Shown: in pieces, positions 44,865-54,308 of the stretch
Layout: each line of letters begins with the position of its first letter
Numbering within the stretch: the first letter of the stretch is position 1
Assembly: GCF_022844465.1 (NCBI RefSeq)
Contig: NZ_JALHLP010000013.1
Span: forward strand, 1 to 64,000
Direction of reading: 5' to 3'
DNA: 64,000 bases
Source: Bradyrhizobium sp.
GTDB lineage: Bacteria; Pseudomonadota; Alphaproteobacteria; Rhizobiales; Xanthobacteraceae
The notes under the pieces: model-generated
Databases searched by the model: none
Seen by the model: the letters and a program-made list of their open reading frames with translations, nothing else
Told to the model about the DNA's origin: nothing
Made by a program: the position numbers and the translations under genes

Positions 44865-46154
44865 GTGGTACGCGATGCACCGCGACAGCGCGTCTTGAGC
44901 GACCCCGCGCGGCCTTCCGCGCTCGCTCCGTTCCGTGTCAGGAATTACCGTTTTCAATGGCCTGCCGATCTGCTCACCTCGTGGGCTTTCGAGATGGAGA
45001 CGCTGATTCTTGGCTGGTACGTGCTGGTCGAGACCGGGTCGGTCCTGCTGCTCACCTTGTTTGCTTCGCTTGGCTATGTCGGTACGCTGGTCGCGCCGAT
45101 GTTCGGCGTCGTCGGTGATCGCATCGGCCACCGCGATCTGCTGGCGATGATGCGCGCCAGCTACGCGGTGCTGGCGGCCGTGCTGATGGCGCTGGTGCTG
45201 TCGGGCCACCTCGCTCCCGTCTATGTCCTGATCGTCGCGGCGTTCATGGGAATCGTCCGGCCATCCGATCTTGGCGTGCGCGGCGCGCTGGTGGCGACCA
45301 TCATGCCGCGCGACGCGTTGATCGGAGCGATTAGCATTTCCCGGACCACCATGGACACCGCGCGCATCGCCGGCGCGCTGAGCGGCGCCGGATTGTTCGC
45401 AGCACTGGGAATGGGTCCGGCCTATGTGGCGATCGTCTGCCTCTATGTCGCCTCGACCGCGCTGACGCTCTGCGTGACGGCGCCGGCCACGCCGGAACCC
45501 GCAAGTGAGGCCGTGCAGGAAGCGATGCGGCGCTCGCCGCTGCGCGACCTCACCGAGGGCGTCGCCTATGTCTGGACCACCCCGCGCATGCAAGCCGCGC
45601 TGTGGGTGGCGTTCCTCGCCAACCTGACCGCGTACCCGATCTCCAACGGCCTGCTACCCTATATCGCCAAGGCGATCTACGGCACCAACCAGACCGGGCT
45701 CGGATACCTGTCGGCGAGCTTTGCGATCGGTTCGCTGGCCGGCTCGATCGTCTTGAGCCTGGTCCGCGATGTCAGGATGGCGCGGCTGATGATCGGCGCC
45801 ATTGTCGTCTGGTACGTCACCTTGCTGGTGTTCGCCCAGATGCAGACGATGCCGACCGCGATCGCCTGCCTGGTGGTGGCGGGCTTTTCGCAAAGCCTCG
45901 CCATGATCTCGATCGCGGTCATCCTGATGCGGACCGCGAGCGAGAGTTTCCGCGGCCGAGTGATGGGCGTCCGGATGATGGTGATCTACGGCCTGCCGCT
46001 CGGCCTTCTGGCGGCCGGCAGCCTGATCGACGAGGTCGGCTTCGCCACCACCGCAACGCTCTACGCGGCGGCCGGCCTCGCCTTGATGCTGGCGATCGTG
46101 CTGCACTGGCGCGCCGATCTGTGGCACGCGCACGCGCCGGCGAACGCGCGGTGA
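44865..46154 (+). CDS. MFS transporter, EntS/MFS_3-like
   Basis: A 429-residue major facilitator protein with about 11-12 hydrophobic helices. The start ALAPFRVRNYRFQWPADLLTSWAFEMETLILGWYVL-type region and GYVGTLVAPMFGVVGDRIGHRDLL (loop 2-3 motif) resemble the MFS_3 exporters that include enterobactin exporter EntS. GTG 44865 has GGGCAGG upstream; TTG 44895 is an alternative. It follows the c-di-GMP enzyme by 55 bp. The substrate is unknown. Confidence 0.85.
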   Translation: MVRDAPRQRVLSDPARPSALAPFRVRNYRFQWPADLLTSWAFEMETLILGWYVLVETGSVLLLTLFASLGYVGTLVAPMFGVVGDRIGHRDLLAMMRASYAVLAAVLMALVLSGHLAPVYVLIVAAFMGIVRPSDLGVRGALVATIMPRDALIGAISISRTTMDTARIAGALSGAGLFAALGMGPAYVAIVCLYVASTALTLCVTAPATPEPASEAVQEAMRRSPLRDLTEGVAYVWTTPRMQAALWVAFLANLTAYPISNGLLPYIAKAIYGTNQTGLGYLSASFAIGSLAGSIVLSLVRDVRMARLMIGAIVVWYVTLLVFAQMQTMPTAIACLVVAGFSQSLAMISIAVILMRTASESFRGRVMGVRMMVIYGLPLGLLAAGSLIDEVGFATTATLYAAAGLALMLAIVLHWRADLWHAHAPANAR

Positions 46155-46259
46155 TCCACCGGCGATTCATTTACTCATACATGTCGATCAATCGCTCGTA
46201 TTGGGTCAAGAGGCGACAAGGAGTGCGGGCCGACTTACGTCGTCCATCGTCTCGCGCGT

Positions 46260-47501
46260 TCAATTGGCCACGACATGTAACGGCACGACGAGCGTTAGAT
46301 GGGTGCCTCCAGTCGACTGTTGCCTCGTCAGTTCGCCCCCCAGCTGACCTGCCAACGCTCGAACAATGCGAGTACCCAGCCGCTTGGTGAGAGCCGGGTC
46401 AAAGTCGGTGGGTAATCCAACTCCGTCATCGCTAACCGAAATCGCGATCGTTTTGTCGTCGCTTAGAGCGAGTTGTAGGCGGATCACCCCATCCGCGGAA
46501 TCGACATAGGCATGTCTACCGGCGTTCAAGATCAGCTCGTTGACAATCAACGCGACAAGGATGGCGCGGTCTGCCGCGAACTGGATTTCCCTGGGTGTAT
46601 CAAATTGGATCTTGCAGGGCGCAACTGCCGCCTCCAAATCTTCGACGACTTCCCGCAGATACGCGACCAATTCTATGTTCTCATAGTCGGCATTGTACGC
46701 GAGGCGATTGTAAGCGCGGCCGACTGCCAAGATTCGGGTGGATGCTTCCATGAGCCGTTCGCTCAATGCGGGATCACCAACGGTATTCGCCTGTAGGTGA
46801 AGCATGCTCGACACAACTTGAAGGCTGTTCTTGACACGGTGGTTGACCTCCTTGAGCAAGATTTGATGACGCTCCAGTGCAGCTTGCAGTTTGCGCTCGT
46901 ACTGCTGATGCTCGATCGCCATACCAAGGATATTCGCCGCACCTTGCAGGAAAGCGATGTCATTCTCGCCAAACTCTCCTTCAAGCTGGCTATCGACTTC
47001 GAGCACTCCAAATGGCGAGCCATCGCCTTGCAAAATGACATTCATGGCTCGTCGGATTCCGTGTTCGGCGAGCAGTTCCGGAGTTCGAAATCGTTCTTCG
47101 TTTTCGAGATGGTTGGAAATCACGGGCTTACCGGTGTGAAGGGCGTAGCCAGCCGGTGAACCCAAATCGGCTCCGACGGTCGCGTTGCCAACCACACCCT
47201 CACCCCAGCCGACGCCTGCGCGAACAAGCAAACGCTTGTCTGCCGGAACGTACTCCAGGATCTTGCAATACTGGGCGTCCAGGCCTTCGGCCGTCATGCG
47301 CGCAGTGTGATCGAGCAGATCGGTGAAGCTCGTACGCTGCAGGGCCAGGACCCCAAGTTCGGCGAGCAACTCCTGCTGCCGAATACGTAGTTGGAGTGCA
47401 CGTCCGGTCAAATCCTCAGGTTGATTGCCTGGTTTCGCTTCAACTACCGGTTCGTCTGTGTCGGGTGTCTGTCCCATACTGCTCGATAGCATACCCGGCA
47501 T
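46260..47501 (-). CDS. GAF-domain sensor histidine kinase (HisKA_2 type)
   Basis: A 413-residue soluble kinase. A GAF domain spans about 55-198 (LLVRAGVGWGEG, GVLEVDSQLEGEFGENDIAFLQ). HisKA_2 phosphoacceptor H221 lies in LLKEVNHRVKNSLQ, and the ATPase domain has VNELILNAGRHA and VSDDGVGLPTDFD. No response regulator is adjacent, so its partner is elsewhere. The gene looks less GC-rich than its neighbours and sits beside a tRNA and a gene remnant. The start is ATG 47501; ATG 47477 is an alternative, with no clear ribosome-binding site for either. Confidence 0.87.
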   Translation of the reverse strand: MPGMLSSSMGQTPDTDEPVVEAKPGNQPEDLTGRALQLRIRQQELLAELGVLALQRTSFTDLLDHTARMTAEGLDAQYCKILEYVPADKRLLVRAGVGWGEGVVGNATVGADLGSPAGYALHTGKPVISNHLENEERFRTPELLAEHGIRRAMNVILQGDGSPFGVLEVDSQLEGEFGENDIAFLQGAANILGMAIEHQQYERKLQAALERHQILLKEVNHRVKNSLQVVSSMLHLQANTVGDPALSERLMEASTRILAVGRAYNRLAYNADYENIELVAYLREVVEDLEAAVAPCKIQFDTPREIQFAADRAILVALIVNELILNAGRHAYVDSADGVIRLQLALSDDKTIAISVSDDGVGLPTDFDPALTKRLGTRIVRALAGQLGGELTRQQSTGGTHLTLVVPLHVVAN

Positions 47502-47543
47502 CAAAACTCGCTCGGGAACTTCGCATCACCAATCCATGGAATA

Positions 47544-47753
47544 TTGGTCTGCGGCACGCCTTCACCGCCAAAAGTCCCGAGCGAACTAGAGCGGCGGCTC
47601 GTCAACGCGTCAGAAGCATTTGGCGATGCCTTGGAGGGTCCGGTCGCGAAGATATTTCGAGAGCTGGATCGAGGTGCCTCGGTAAGCGGGAGTGAGGCCG
47701 AGCTGCTTGTTCGATGGTTGTGCAAGTTCGAGGGCTGCAATGGGCGGTCCTGA
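47544..47753 (+). pseudogene. Possible gene remnant
   Basis: A 69-codon frame from a TTG encodes ELERRLVNASEAFGDALEG and ELLVRWLCKFEGC, which reads as helical protein. I am reminded of the interior of uncharacterised HNH-type accessory proteins, but cannot confirm it. There is no proper start and the frame ends abruptly. It is best treated as a fragment of a lost accessory gene. Confidence 0.3.
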
Positions 47754-47942
47754 ACAACTGGCCTGAGGGACTTCACACACGTCGCTATAAGCTTCGTGAC
47801 AGAGTGGCTGCATCCGGATTGAGGGTTTGCAGACAAGCCTATTCAGACAGGACGGAGAGGGGTGAAAGACGGGGGTGAAAGGCCTCCTTGACCCTTGCAA
47901 GAAACGCCCGTTTCATAAGAGTTGCTGCAGCGGTGGGGTGTT

Positions 47943-48016
47943 TGGCTGGGGAACTAGGATTCGAACCTAGACAAACAGAGTCAGAGTCTGTTGTGCTACC
48001 GTTACACCATTCCCCA
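47943..48016 (-). tRNA. tRNA-Gln (anticodon CTG)
   Basis: Read on the minus strand it starts TGGGGAATGGTGTAACGG and ends TTCCCCAGCCA. The anticodon stem AACAGA/TCTGTT encloses loop CTCTGAC, so the anticodon is CTG. The T-arm is CTAGG-TTCGAAT-CCTAG and the acceptor stem pairs TGGGGAA with TTCCCCA. CCA is encoded (47943-47945). Confidence 0.96.
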
Positions 48017-48378
48017 AGAATTGCTCCGCGACATCAACATGTTATCGAATTGTCCGGGCAATCCGCTGCAGCGGGATCTTGCTCCGCTGTCACCGGTGCG
48101 CCGTTCTACTCGCTCGGTCCGGGCCTTGGCAAGCACGGAAGGAAGGGGCGTTTCGGCCCTGGCGCGCACCGTCTGACATCTGAAACCGCCGGCGCGAAGG
48201 ACGCGGATGGCGGCTTTTTTCCGGCTGCGGGGCATGATACCGGTTGTCCCGCGCGACCCGGTCTGATCGATCTCGACGCGTCGAGTCGCGACCTTGGCGG
48301 CGCGGATAGGGCGACAGGCCCCCAAACGGTCAAATTGACCTGCATTGACCTTAACCTCGTTCGTCACCGGGCCGATCC
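48017..48378. other. Intergenic region without a recognised gene
   Basis: This lies between tRNA-Gln and exbB. The open frames are short or are unconvincing overlaps. The stretch shortly before exbB, ggtcaaattgacctgcattgacc, contains repeated tgacc half-sites that might be regulatory; nothing further is supported. Confidence 0.4.
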
Positions 48379-49281
48379 ATGAACCGTTCACTTCGCCGCG
48401 CGACCTTTGCGATGATCTCGGCGCTGGCGATCCTGTCGCCGGTTTCGCCGTCGCCGGCGCAGCAAAACGCGGCGCCGCCAGCGGCCGCCGTCGAGCGCGC
48501 TGCCCCCACGCCGGCTGAGGCGACCAATGCGCCCGCCGCGCCGGCCGAGCGCGAGGCAAGATCGCCAAGGGCCGCCACCGGCGAACTCCGCGAATTGTCG
48601 CCGTGGTCGATGTTCATGTCGGCCGACGTGGTGGTCAAGGCGGTGATGATCGGTCTCGCCTTTGCTTCGCTCCTGACCTGGACCGTCTTCATTGCCAAGA
48701 TGATCGAATTGTCGGTGGTTCGGCGGCGGCTGCGCGCCGGGCTGGCGGCGATCGCCGACGCGAGGTCGCTGTCGGACGCGCAACGCGCGCTGGGGGCCGG
48801 GGGCGATGTGCTGTCGTCCTTGCTGGCGGCGGCGAAGCGCGAGGCGCGGCTTTCGGCGGGAATTTCCAGCGACGCCGGGATCAAGGAGCGCGCCGCTTCG
48901 AGCTTTGCCGAGATCGTGCGCGCCGAAGCGCGCCGAATCCGGCTCGGGATGGGCCTGCTGGCGACGATCGGCGCGACGTCGCCCTTTGTCGGGCTGTTCG
49001 GCACCGTCTGGGGCATCATGAACAGCTTTATCGGCATTTCGAAATCGCAGACCACGAATCTGGCGGTGGTGGCGCCCGGCATCGCCGAGGCGCTGCTCGC
49101 CACCGCCATCGGCCTGGTCGCGGCCATTCCCGCCGTGATCATCTACAATCACTTCACGCGCGTCACCAGGGGCTACCTGGAACTGGTCGGCCGCGCCTCC
49201 GGCGCCGCCGGACGGCTGCTGTCGCGTGACCTCGACCGAACCCATGTCGGTGATACCCATTCACGCATGGCGGCGGAGTAG
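48379..49281 (+). CDS. exbB: Biopolymer transport protein ExbB
   Basis: A 300-residue ExbB with a signal-like N-terminus and an alanine/proline-rich periplasmic extension (about residues 25-70), as in the alphaproteobacterial TonB-system ExbB. Three transmembrane helices follow, with the motif ATIGATSPFVGLFGTVWGIM and GIAEALLATAIGLVAAIPAV. It powers TonB with ExbD using the proton gradient. It is first in exbB-exbD-tonB, with a 3-bp gap to exbD. Confidence 0.95.
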   Translation: MNRSLRRATFAMISALAILSPVSPSPAQQNAAPPAAAVERAAPTPAEATNAPAAPAEREARSPRAATGELRELSPWSMFMSADVVVKAVMIGLAFASLLTWTVFIAKMIELSVVRRRLRAGLAAIADARSLSDAQRALGAGGDVLSSLLAAAKREARLSAGISSDAGIKERAASSFAEIVRAEARRIRLGMGLLATIGATSPFVGLFGTVWGIMNSFIGISKSQTTNLAVVAPGIAEALLATAIGLVAAIPAVIIYNHFTRVTRGYLELVGRASGAAGRLLSRDLDRTHVGDTHSRMAAE

Positions 49282-49284
49282 GCG

Positions 49285-49737
49285 ATGGGCGCGTCGATCA
49301 CAGACACTGGCCTTGATGACGACGGCGATTTCGCGGAATCGCACGAGATCAACGTCACGCCGTTCATCGACGTCATGCTGGTGCTCCTGATCATCTTCAT
49401 GGTGGCGGCGCCATTGTCCACCGTCGACCTGCCGATCGATCTGCCGACATCGACGGCGACCCCGCAGAAGAAGCCGGACAAGCCGACCTATGTCAGCATC
49501 AAACCGGACCTGGCGGTCGCGATCGGGGAAGACCTGGTCAAGCGGGTCGATCTGGTGCGCTCACTCGACGCGATGGCTGACGGCGGCAGGGATCGCCACA
49601 TCTTCCTGCGCGCCGATCGCGCCGTGCCCTATGGCGAACTGATGGCGGTTCTCGAGATTCTGCGCGCCGGCGGCTATTCCAGGATCAAGCTGGTCGCGCT
49701 CGAGGGCGTGCCGGATGCGTCGGCGGTAAAGCCGTGA
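49285..49737 (+). CDS. exbD: Biopolymer transport protein ExbD
   Basis: A 150-residue ExbD/TolR protein with one membrane helix containing the proton-pathway aspartate in INVTPFIDVMLVLLIIFMV, then a periplasmic domain (KPTYVSIKPDLAVAIG, FLRADRAVPYGELM). Its stop overlaps the tonB start codon. Confidence 0.95.
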   Translation: MGASITDTGLDDDGDFAESHEINVTPFIDVMLVLLIIFMVAAPLSTVDLPIDLPTSTATPQKKPDKPTYVSIKPDLAVAIGEDLVKRVDLVRSLDAMADGGRDRHIFLRADRAVPYGELMAVLEILRAGGYSRIKLVALEGVPDASAVKP

Positions 49738-50525
49738 CCGGGATTGACGAAATCAGGCCGTCGCGGCGGCTGTGGGTGTTCGCCGCGCTGACCGCGCTTG
49801 CGTTGCATGTCGGCGGCGCGGCGCTGGCGATCGCGCATTTGCGAAGCGTCGAATCCGAAGATGCGCTCGGTGCGCCGGCGATCGAAATCGGGATCGAGCT
49901 GGCCTCGGTGCGGCGCGAAACCGCCGAGCTGCCGCCGGGCCCCGAGAGCGATGCCTCGATGGCGTCGCCCCAGCTTGCCGAGCAGAAGGCGGAGGTCAAG
50001 GAAACCGAGCTGCCGCAGGACAAGCCCACCGAAACGGATCAAGCCGACCGGACCGTGACGCCGGACGAGTCGAAAAAGCCAAGGGAAGATGATCCAAAGC
50101 CCGCAGCGGTGCAGACGACCGCTTCCATCGCGTCGGTGGCCGCCGAGGCGACCGCAACGCCGAGTTCGGACGCCTTTCCGCAGCGGCAGCGCTCGACGGC
50201 ACCGGCGGTCGGCGCAGGAGATCCCGCGGGCCGCCTGCGCGCGACCTGGCAGAAGGAACTGGTTGCCCATCTGGACAAGCACAAGCGCTACCCGGCGGAA
50301 CGCGCGCACAAATCCGCCGAGATCCACGTTCGCTTCACCCTCGACCGGATGGGCCGCGTGCTCTCGACCAGCGTCGAAAAGGGATCCGGCGACGCCGCGT
50401 TTGACGCGGCGGCGCTGGCGATGGTGCATCGCGCCGACCCGGTGCCGGCGCCGCCGCCCTTGATCGCCGATGAAGGGTTGAGCTTCACCCTGCCGGTGAT
50501 CTTCCGCGTCAAGGGCAGGAGCTGA
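49734..50525 (+). CDS. tonB: TonB-family energy transducer
   Basis: A 263-residue TonB protein beginning at a GTG that overlaps the exbD stop. A single N-terminal membrane helix (about residues 14-36) is followed by an acidic/proline/lysine-rich spacer and a C-terminal TonB domain (about 165-260) with YPAERAHKSAEIHVRFTLDR and SGDAAFDAAALAMVHRADP. It couples ExbBD to outer-membrane receptors for iron complexes or other nutrients. No receptor gene lies in the window. Confidence 0.92.
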   Translation: MTGIDEIRPSRRLWVFAALTALALHVGGAALAIAHLRSVESEDALGAPAIEIGIELASVRRETAELPPGPESDASMASPQLAEQKAEVKETELPQDKPTETDQADRTVTPDESKKPREDDPKPAAVQTTASIASVAAEATATPSSDAFPQRQRSTAPAVGAGDPAGRLRATWQKELVAHLDKHKRYPAERAHKSAEIHVRFTLDRMGRVLSTSVEKGSGDAAFDAAALAMVHRADPVPAPPPLIADEGLSFTLPVIFRVKGRS

Positions 50526-50535
50526 CCGGCTTCGA

Positions 50536-51756
50536 TCAGCTCTTCTTCAGCATCGGGCATGCGCTCTTGTCGAGCGGGATGAAGGCTTCCGCCGCGGGGA
50601 TGGTGGCGACGAGGTTGTAATAATCCCACGGATACTTTGAATCCGCGGGCTTCTTCACCTCGAAAAGATAGGCTGGGTGGATCTTGCGGCCGTCGGCGCG
50701 GATCGAGCCCTTGCCGAACAACGGATCGTCGGTCGGCATTTCCTTCATCTTGGCGACCACGGCGCGGCCGTCGCGGGGATTGCCGCCGAGCGCTTCCAGC
50801 GCCTTGAAGTAGTGGATCAGCGAGGAATAGATACCGGCCTGGATCATGGTCGGCGGACTCTTCTTGTGCTTCTCGTTGAAACGCTTGGTGAAGGCGCGGG
50901 TCTGGTCGTTCATGTCCCAGTAGAACGTCTCGGTGAAGTTCAGCCCCTGCGCGACCTTCAGCCCGAGCGAATGGACGTCGGTGATGAACAGCAGCATGCC
51001 CGCGAGCTTCTGCCCGCCGGCGACGATGCCGAACTCAGCCGCCTGCTTGATCGCGTTGGTGGTGTCGCCGCCGGCGTTGGCGAGCCCGATGATCTTGGCC
51101 TTCGAGCTCTGCGCCTGCAGCAGGAAGGACGAGAAGTCGGAATTGTTGAGCGGGTGCCTGACGCCGCCGAGCACCTTGCCGTTATTGGCGGTCACGACGG
51201 CTGCGGTGTCGCGCTCGAGCGCGTGACCGAACGCGTAGTCCGCGGTGAGAAAGAACCAGCTGTCGCCGCCGGACTTCACCAGCGCCTTGCCGGTGCCGTT
51301 GGCGAGCATCCAGGTGTCGTAGACCCAATGAACGGTGTTTGGCGAGCACTGCGAGCCCGTGAGGTCTGAGGTCGCCGAGCCCGAGTTCAGGTTGACGACA
51401 TTCTTCTCTCTGGCGAGGTTGGAAATGGCGAGGCCCACGCCGGAACTGGCGAGATCGACGAACACGTCGACCTTGTCGACGTCGATCCACTGCTTGCCGA
51501 TGTTGCTGCCGATGTCGGGTTTGTTCTGGTGATCGGCGGAGATCAGGTCGATCTTCCAGCCCTTGGCGAGAAGTCCGGAATCCTCGATCGCCATTTGCGC
51601 GGCGACGACCGAACCGGGACCACCGATATCGGCGTAGAGGCCGGATTGGTCGCCCAAACTCCCGACCTTGACGACCTTCTCAAGCGATTGCGCAAAGGCG
51701 CCGGTGGCAAGCACCAGGCTTGTCGTCATGATCAAGGCTGCAATGGATCGCTTCAT
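50536..51756 (-). CDS. ABC transporter binding protein, branched-chain amino acid (Leu/Ile/Val) type
   Basis: A 406-residue periplasmic-binding protein type I with signal peptide (MKRSIAALIMTTSLVLATGAFAQ). It shows VKVGSLGDQSGLYADIGGPG, the WFFLTADYAFGHALE hinge segment and NNSDFSSFLLQAQSSKAKIIGLANAGGD-type features of the LivK-like group. The ATG at 51754-51756 follows GGGAGGAAAC. No livHMGF genes are adjacent. It converges on tonB with 10 bp between stops. Confidence 0.9.
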   Translation of the reverse strand: MKRSIAALIMTTSLVLATGAFAQSLEKVVKVGSLGDQSGLYADIGGPGSVVAAQMAIEDSGLLAKGWKIDLISADHQNKPDIGSNIGKQWIDVDKVDVFVDLASSGVGLAISNLAREKNVVNLNSGSATSDLTGSQCSPNTVHWVYDTWMLANGTGKALVKSGGDSWFFLTADYAFGHALERDTAAVVTANNGKVLGGVRHPLNNSDFSSFLLQAQSSKAKIIGLANAGGDTTNAIKQAAEFGIVAGGQKLAGMLLFITDVHSLGLKVAQGLNFTETFYWDMNDQTRAFTKRFNEKHKKSPPTMIQAGIYSSLIHYFKALEALGGNPRDGRAVVAKMKEMPTDDPLFGKGSIRADGRKIHPAYLFEVKKPADSKYPWDYYNLVATIPAAEAFIPLDKSACPMLKKS

Positions 51757-51932
51757 GTTTCCTCCCGGGATGCTTTTGGTCGTTCGATTCTTGGATATCG
51801 GCAAAATTGACATTCGCATTATGCCCGGCGGGGCGTCGACCGCCTAGTCATGCCGGAAAATCAATATCATCCACGATATTCCGCCTCGCGGTGAATTCGC
51901 CGGAAGATGGTTGGGTGGACGAAGGGGCGGCG

Positions 51933-52364
51933 TCAGCGCCAGAAATAGCGGATGCTGACATAGACCACGGTAAGGCAGATGAAGATCATCGCCACCGGCA
52001 GCCGTGGTTTGGCCGGCGGTCCTGATGTCGCCGGCTTGGGATGGGCCGGCGGTCGGCGGAAGGCGGTGACGTTACCGTTATCAGGGCTCGTCTCGCCCGA
52101 GCGTGAATGAATTTCGGGTGGCGCGCCGGTGCCGCCCATCTCCGCATAATAGCGCTTGTACATCAGCTGAATGGTCGCCTCGGAAGCGTCCGCATCCGTC
52201 ATGTTCGCGAGCATTTGCTTGTAGCTGGCGAGAAAGTCCTGCGCCTCGGCGGGCAGGGCGGAGGCGCCGTTGAGCTTGGCCAGCATCTTCCAGGTCGCAA
52301 AATCCGCCCTCGCGCGGGTATCGGCGCGTCGTGCGATCAACATATCGGCGGCTTTGATCACCAT
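51933..52364 (-). CDS. Hypothetical protein with C-terminal membrane helix
   Basis: A 143-residue protein, not recognised. The first 75 residues are helical and charged (RADTRARADFATWKMLAKLNG, then DFLASYKQMLANM), a proline-rich linker follows, and the last 20 residues form a membrane helix (LPVAMIFICLTVVYVSIRYFW). This tail-anchor-like layout suggests an inner-membrane protein with a cytoplasmic head. It lies 45 bp after the site-2 protease gene, possibly cotranscribed. Confidence 0.65.
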   Translation of the reverse strand: MVIKAADMLIARRADTRARADFATWKMLAKLNGASALPAEAQDFLASYKQMLANMTDADASEATIQLMYKRYYAEMGGTGAPPEIHSRSGETSPDNGNVTAFRRPPAHPKPATSGPPAKPRLPVAMIFICLTVVYVSIRYFWR

Positions 52365-52409
52365 GGCCCGTAGCCGATTCCTTTCTGTCCTATCCCTCTT
52401 TACGTGAGA

Positions 52410-53090
52410 CTAAGCATTGCCGGTGATGAAGAGAAGCGCGTCGATCACATAGCCGGTCAGTGTCCGCAGTATCGTCGAGATAACATCGAGATTCAGGCCA
52501 AGTTGCGCGCCGACGACCGGGAGCAGGATCAGGAGCGCAATCAAGATCAGCATACCCCAGGGCTCCAGCCGCGACAGCGGGTAGGCCAGCACCCGCGGCA
52601 GCAGCCCGACCGCTACCCGGCCACCGTCCAAGGGCGGGATCGGCAGCATGTTGAAGATCGCCAGCACGATATTGATGTGGAACGCGTTCTTGAGATTGTC
52701 CGCGGTCCATTTGGCGGCCTCTGCCGGCACCAGCGGCAGGGCATGGAATGCGAGGGCGGTGACCACCGCCAGGATGATATTGGTGGCGGGTCCGGCCAAC
52801 GCCACCCAAACCATGTCGAGCCGGGGATGGCGCAGGTTCCGGAAGTTGACCGGAACCGGCTTGGCGTAGCCGAACAGGAACGGGGAACCCGCCAGCAGCA
52901 ACAGGCCCGGCAGAAGCACGGTGCCAAACGGATCGATGTGCTTGAAGGGGTTGAAACTGACGCGGCCGAGCTGCCAGGCGGTGCTGTCGCCGAGCCGGTA
53001 GGCCACAAAGGCGTGGGCGGCCTCGTGGAAGGTGATGGCGATGAGGAGCGGGAGAATCCAGACCGAGATGCCGTATAGCGTGATGTTCAA
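52410..53090 (-). CDS. Site-2 protease family (M50) membrane metallopeptidase
   Basis: A 226-residue integral membrane protein with the zinc site HEAAH in ITFHEAAHAFVAYRLGD and the second metal-ligand motif NMLPIPPLDGGR. About five to six helices are visible and no PDZ or CBS domain is present, which places it with the short stand-alone site-2 proteases. Substrates are unknown. Confidence 0.9.
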   Translation of the reverse strand: MNITLYGISVWILPLLIAITFHEAAHAFVAYRLGDSTAWQLGRVSFNPFKHIDPFGTVLLPGLLLLAGSPFLFGYAKPVPVNFRNLRHPRLDMVWVALAGPATNIILAVVTALAFHALPLVPAEAAKWTADNLKNAFHINIVLAIFNMLPIPPLDGGRVAVGLLPRVLAYPLSRLEPWGMLILIALLILLPVVGAQLGLNLDVISTILRTLTGYVIDALLFITGNA

Positions 53091-53149
53091 GCGGTCCGCT
53101 CCGGTTCAAGCGGCACCTTAGCCCAGATTTCGCTGGCGCTCCATCCGGG

Positions 53150-53545
53150 TTACGGAATCGACTCCCGATATTGGGGCAAGCCGTCGTCGAGCCGAACCCA
53201 CGCCATCTTTTCCGACACCCAGATGTGCTCGGTCGGCGCAAAGGCATTGCGGTCGTCGAAGACGGCCAGCGCGACGCCGACCATGGTCCCGTTGGTCCGC
53301 CGGGAAAACAGCCGCGTTCCGCAATTCTTGCAGAACTCCCGGTCCAGCGCCGGCGAGGATGGGTAGCGCGCGGTCTCGCCCTCCACCGCAAGCGCCCGCT
53401 GGTCGAACAGCGCGCGGGCAAAGAACGGCGAGCCCATGGCCTTCTGGCAAATACGGCAATGGCAGATACGAACATTGGCTGGTTCGCCCTCGGCCCTGAA
53501 GCGGACCGCGCCGCAGAGGCATCCGCCTTCCCGGATTTCGCCCAT
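53150..53545 (-). CDS. GFA/CENP-V-domain zinc protein
   Basis: A 131-residue member of the glutathione-dependent formaldehyde-activating (GFA) family. The zinc cysteines are visible: GGCLCGAVRF, CHCRICQK and FCKNCGTRLF. The ATG at 53543-53545 directly follows the upstream SDR stop (one base between), so it is translationally coupled. Most GFA-family proteins have no proven reaction. Placement at the end of a dehydrogenase operon suggests an accessory role. Confidence 0.85.
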   Translation of the reverse strand: MGEIREGGCLCGAVRFRAEGEPANVRICHCRICQKAMGSPFFARALFDQRALAVEGETARYPSSPALDREFCKNCGTRLFSRRTNGTMVGVALAVFDDRNAFAPTEHIWVSEKMAWVRLDDGLPQYRESIP

Positions 53546-53546
53546 C

Positions 53547-54293
53547 TCAATAGGTCGCCCGACCGCCGGAAATGTCGAACACCGCGCCCGTCGAGAACGC
53601 GCAATCCTCCGACGCCAGCCAAGCGACCATCGCCGCGAGTTCTTCCACCAGCACAAAGCGACCCTTCGGAATCTTCGACAGCATGAAGTCGATATGGGTC
53701 TGCGTCATCTGGTCGAAGATCGCGGTCCGTGCTGCCGCAGGTGTCACCGCGTTGACGAGAATGTCGTGTTGCGCAAGTTCCTTGCCGAGCGACTTGGTCA
53801 GCGCGATCAGTCCGGCCTTCGAGGCCGAATAATGCGCGGCGTTGGGGTTGCCTTCCTTGCCGGCGATCGAGGCGATGTTGACGATGCGGCCGTATTTCTG
53901 CTTCAGCATCGCCGGCACCACCGCCTTGCAGCAGATGAAGGGACCGTCGAGATTGATGCGCAGCACTTTGCGCCATTCATCGAGGTCGGTCTCCCACACC
54001 GTCTTGTTGACGCCGGCGATGCCGGCGTTGTTGACCAGGATGTCGATCTTGCCGAACGCCTTCAGCGTTTCGTCGCGGGTCTTCTCGACCGCGGCGAGGT
54101 CGGAGACGTCGACATTGAAGGCCGAGACACCAGCGCCGATTTCCTTGGCGGTCCGTTCCGCAAATGGCAGGTCGTGGTCCCAGATCGCGACCTTCGCGCC
54201 CGAGGCGACGAAGCGCTCGGTGATCGCGCGGCCGAACCCCTGAGCCCCGCCGGTGACGACGGCGCAACGGCCGTTCAGGTCGATCTTGTTCAT
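53547..54293 (-). CDS. SDR-family oxidoreductase
   Basis: A 248-residue classical short-chain dehydrogenase. It has the cofactor loop VVTGGAQGFGRA, NNAGIAG, serine in NIASIAG and the Y-x3-K pair in YSASKAGL. The acidic residue after the second strand (IWDHD) favours NAD over NADP. It is 15 bp from the next SDR and belongs to the dehydratase operon, so a sugar or sugar-acid substrate is likely. Confidence 0.9.
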   Translation of the reverse strand: MNKIDLNGRCAVVTGGAQGFGRAITERFVASGAKVAIWDHDLPFAERTAKEIGAGVSAFNVDVSDLAAVEKTRDETLKAFGKIDILVNNAGIAGVNKTVWETDLDEWRKVLRINLDGPFICCKAVVPAMLKQKYGRIVNIASIAGKEGNPNAAHYSASKAGLIALTKSLGKELAQHDILVNAVTPAAARTAIFDQMTQTHIDFMLSKIPKGRFVLVEELAAMVAWLASEDCAFSTGAVFDISGGRATY

Positions 54294-54308
54294 GGCATTT
54301 CTCCCAAG

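Noticed and set aside
47501..47836. 112-codon minus-strand frame upstream of the GAF kinase
   Set aside because: It is serine/arginine rich without family features and overlaps a better-looking plus-strand remnant.
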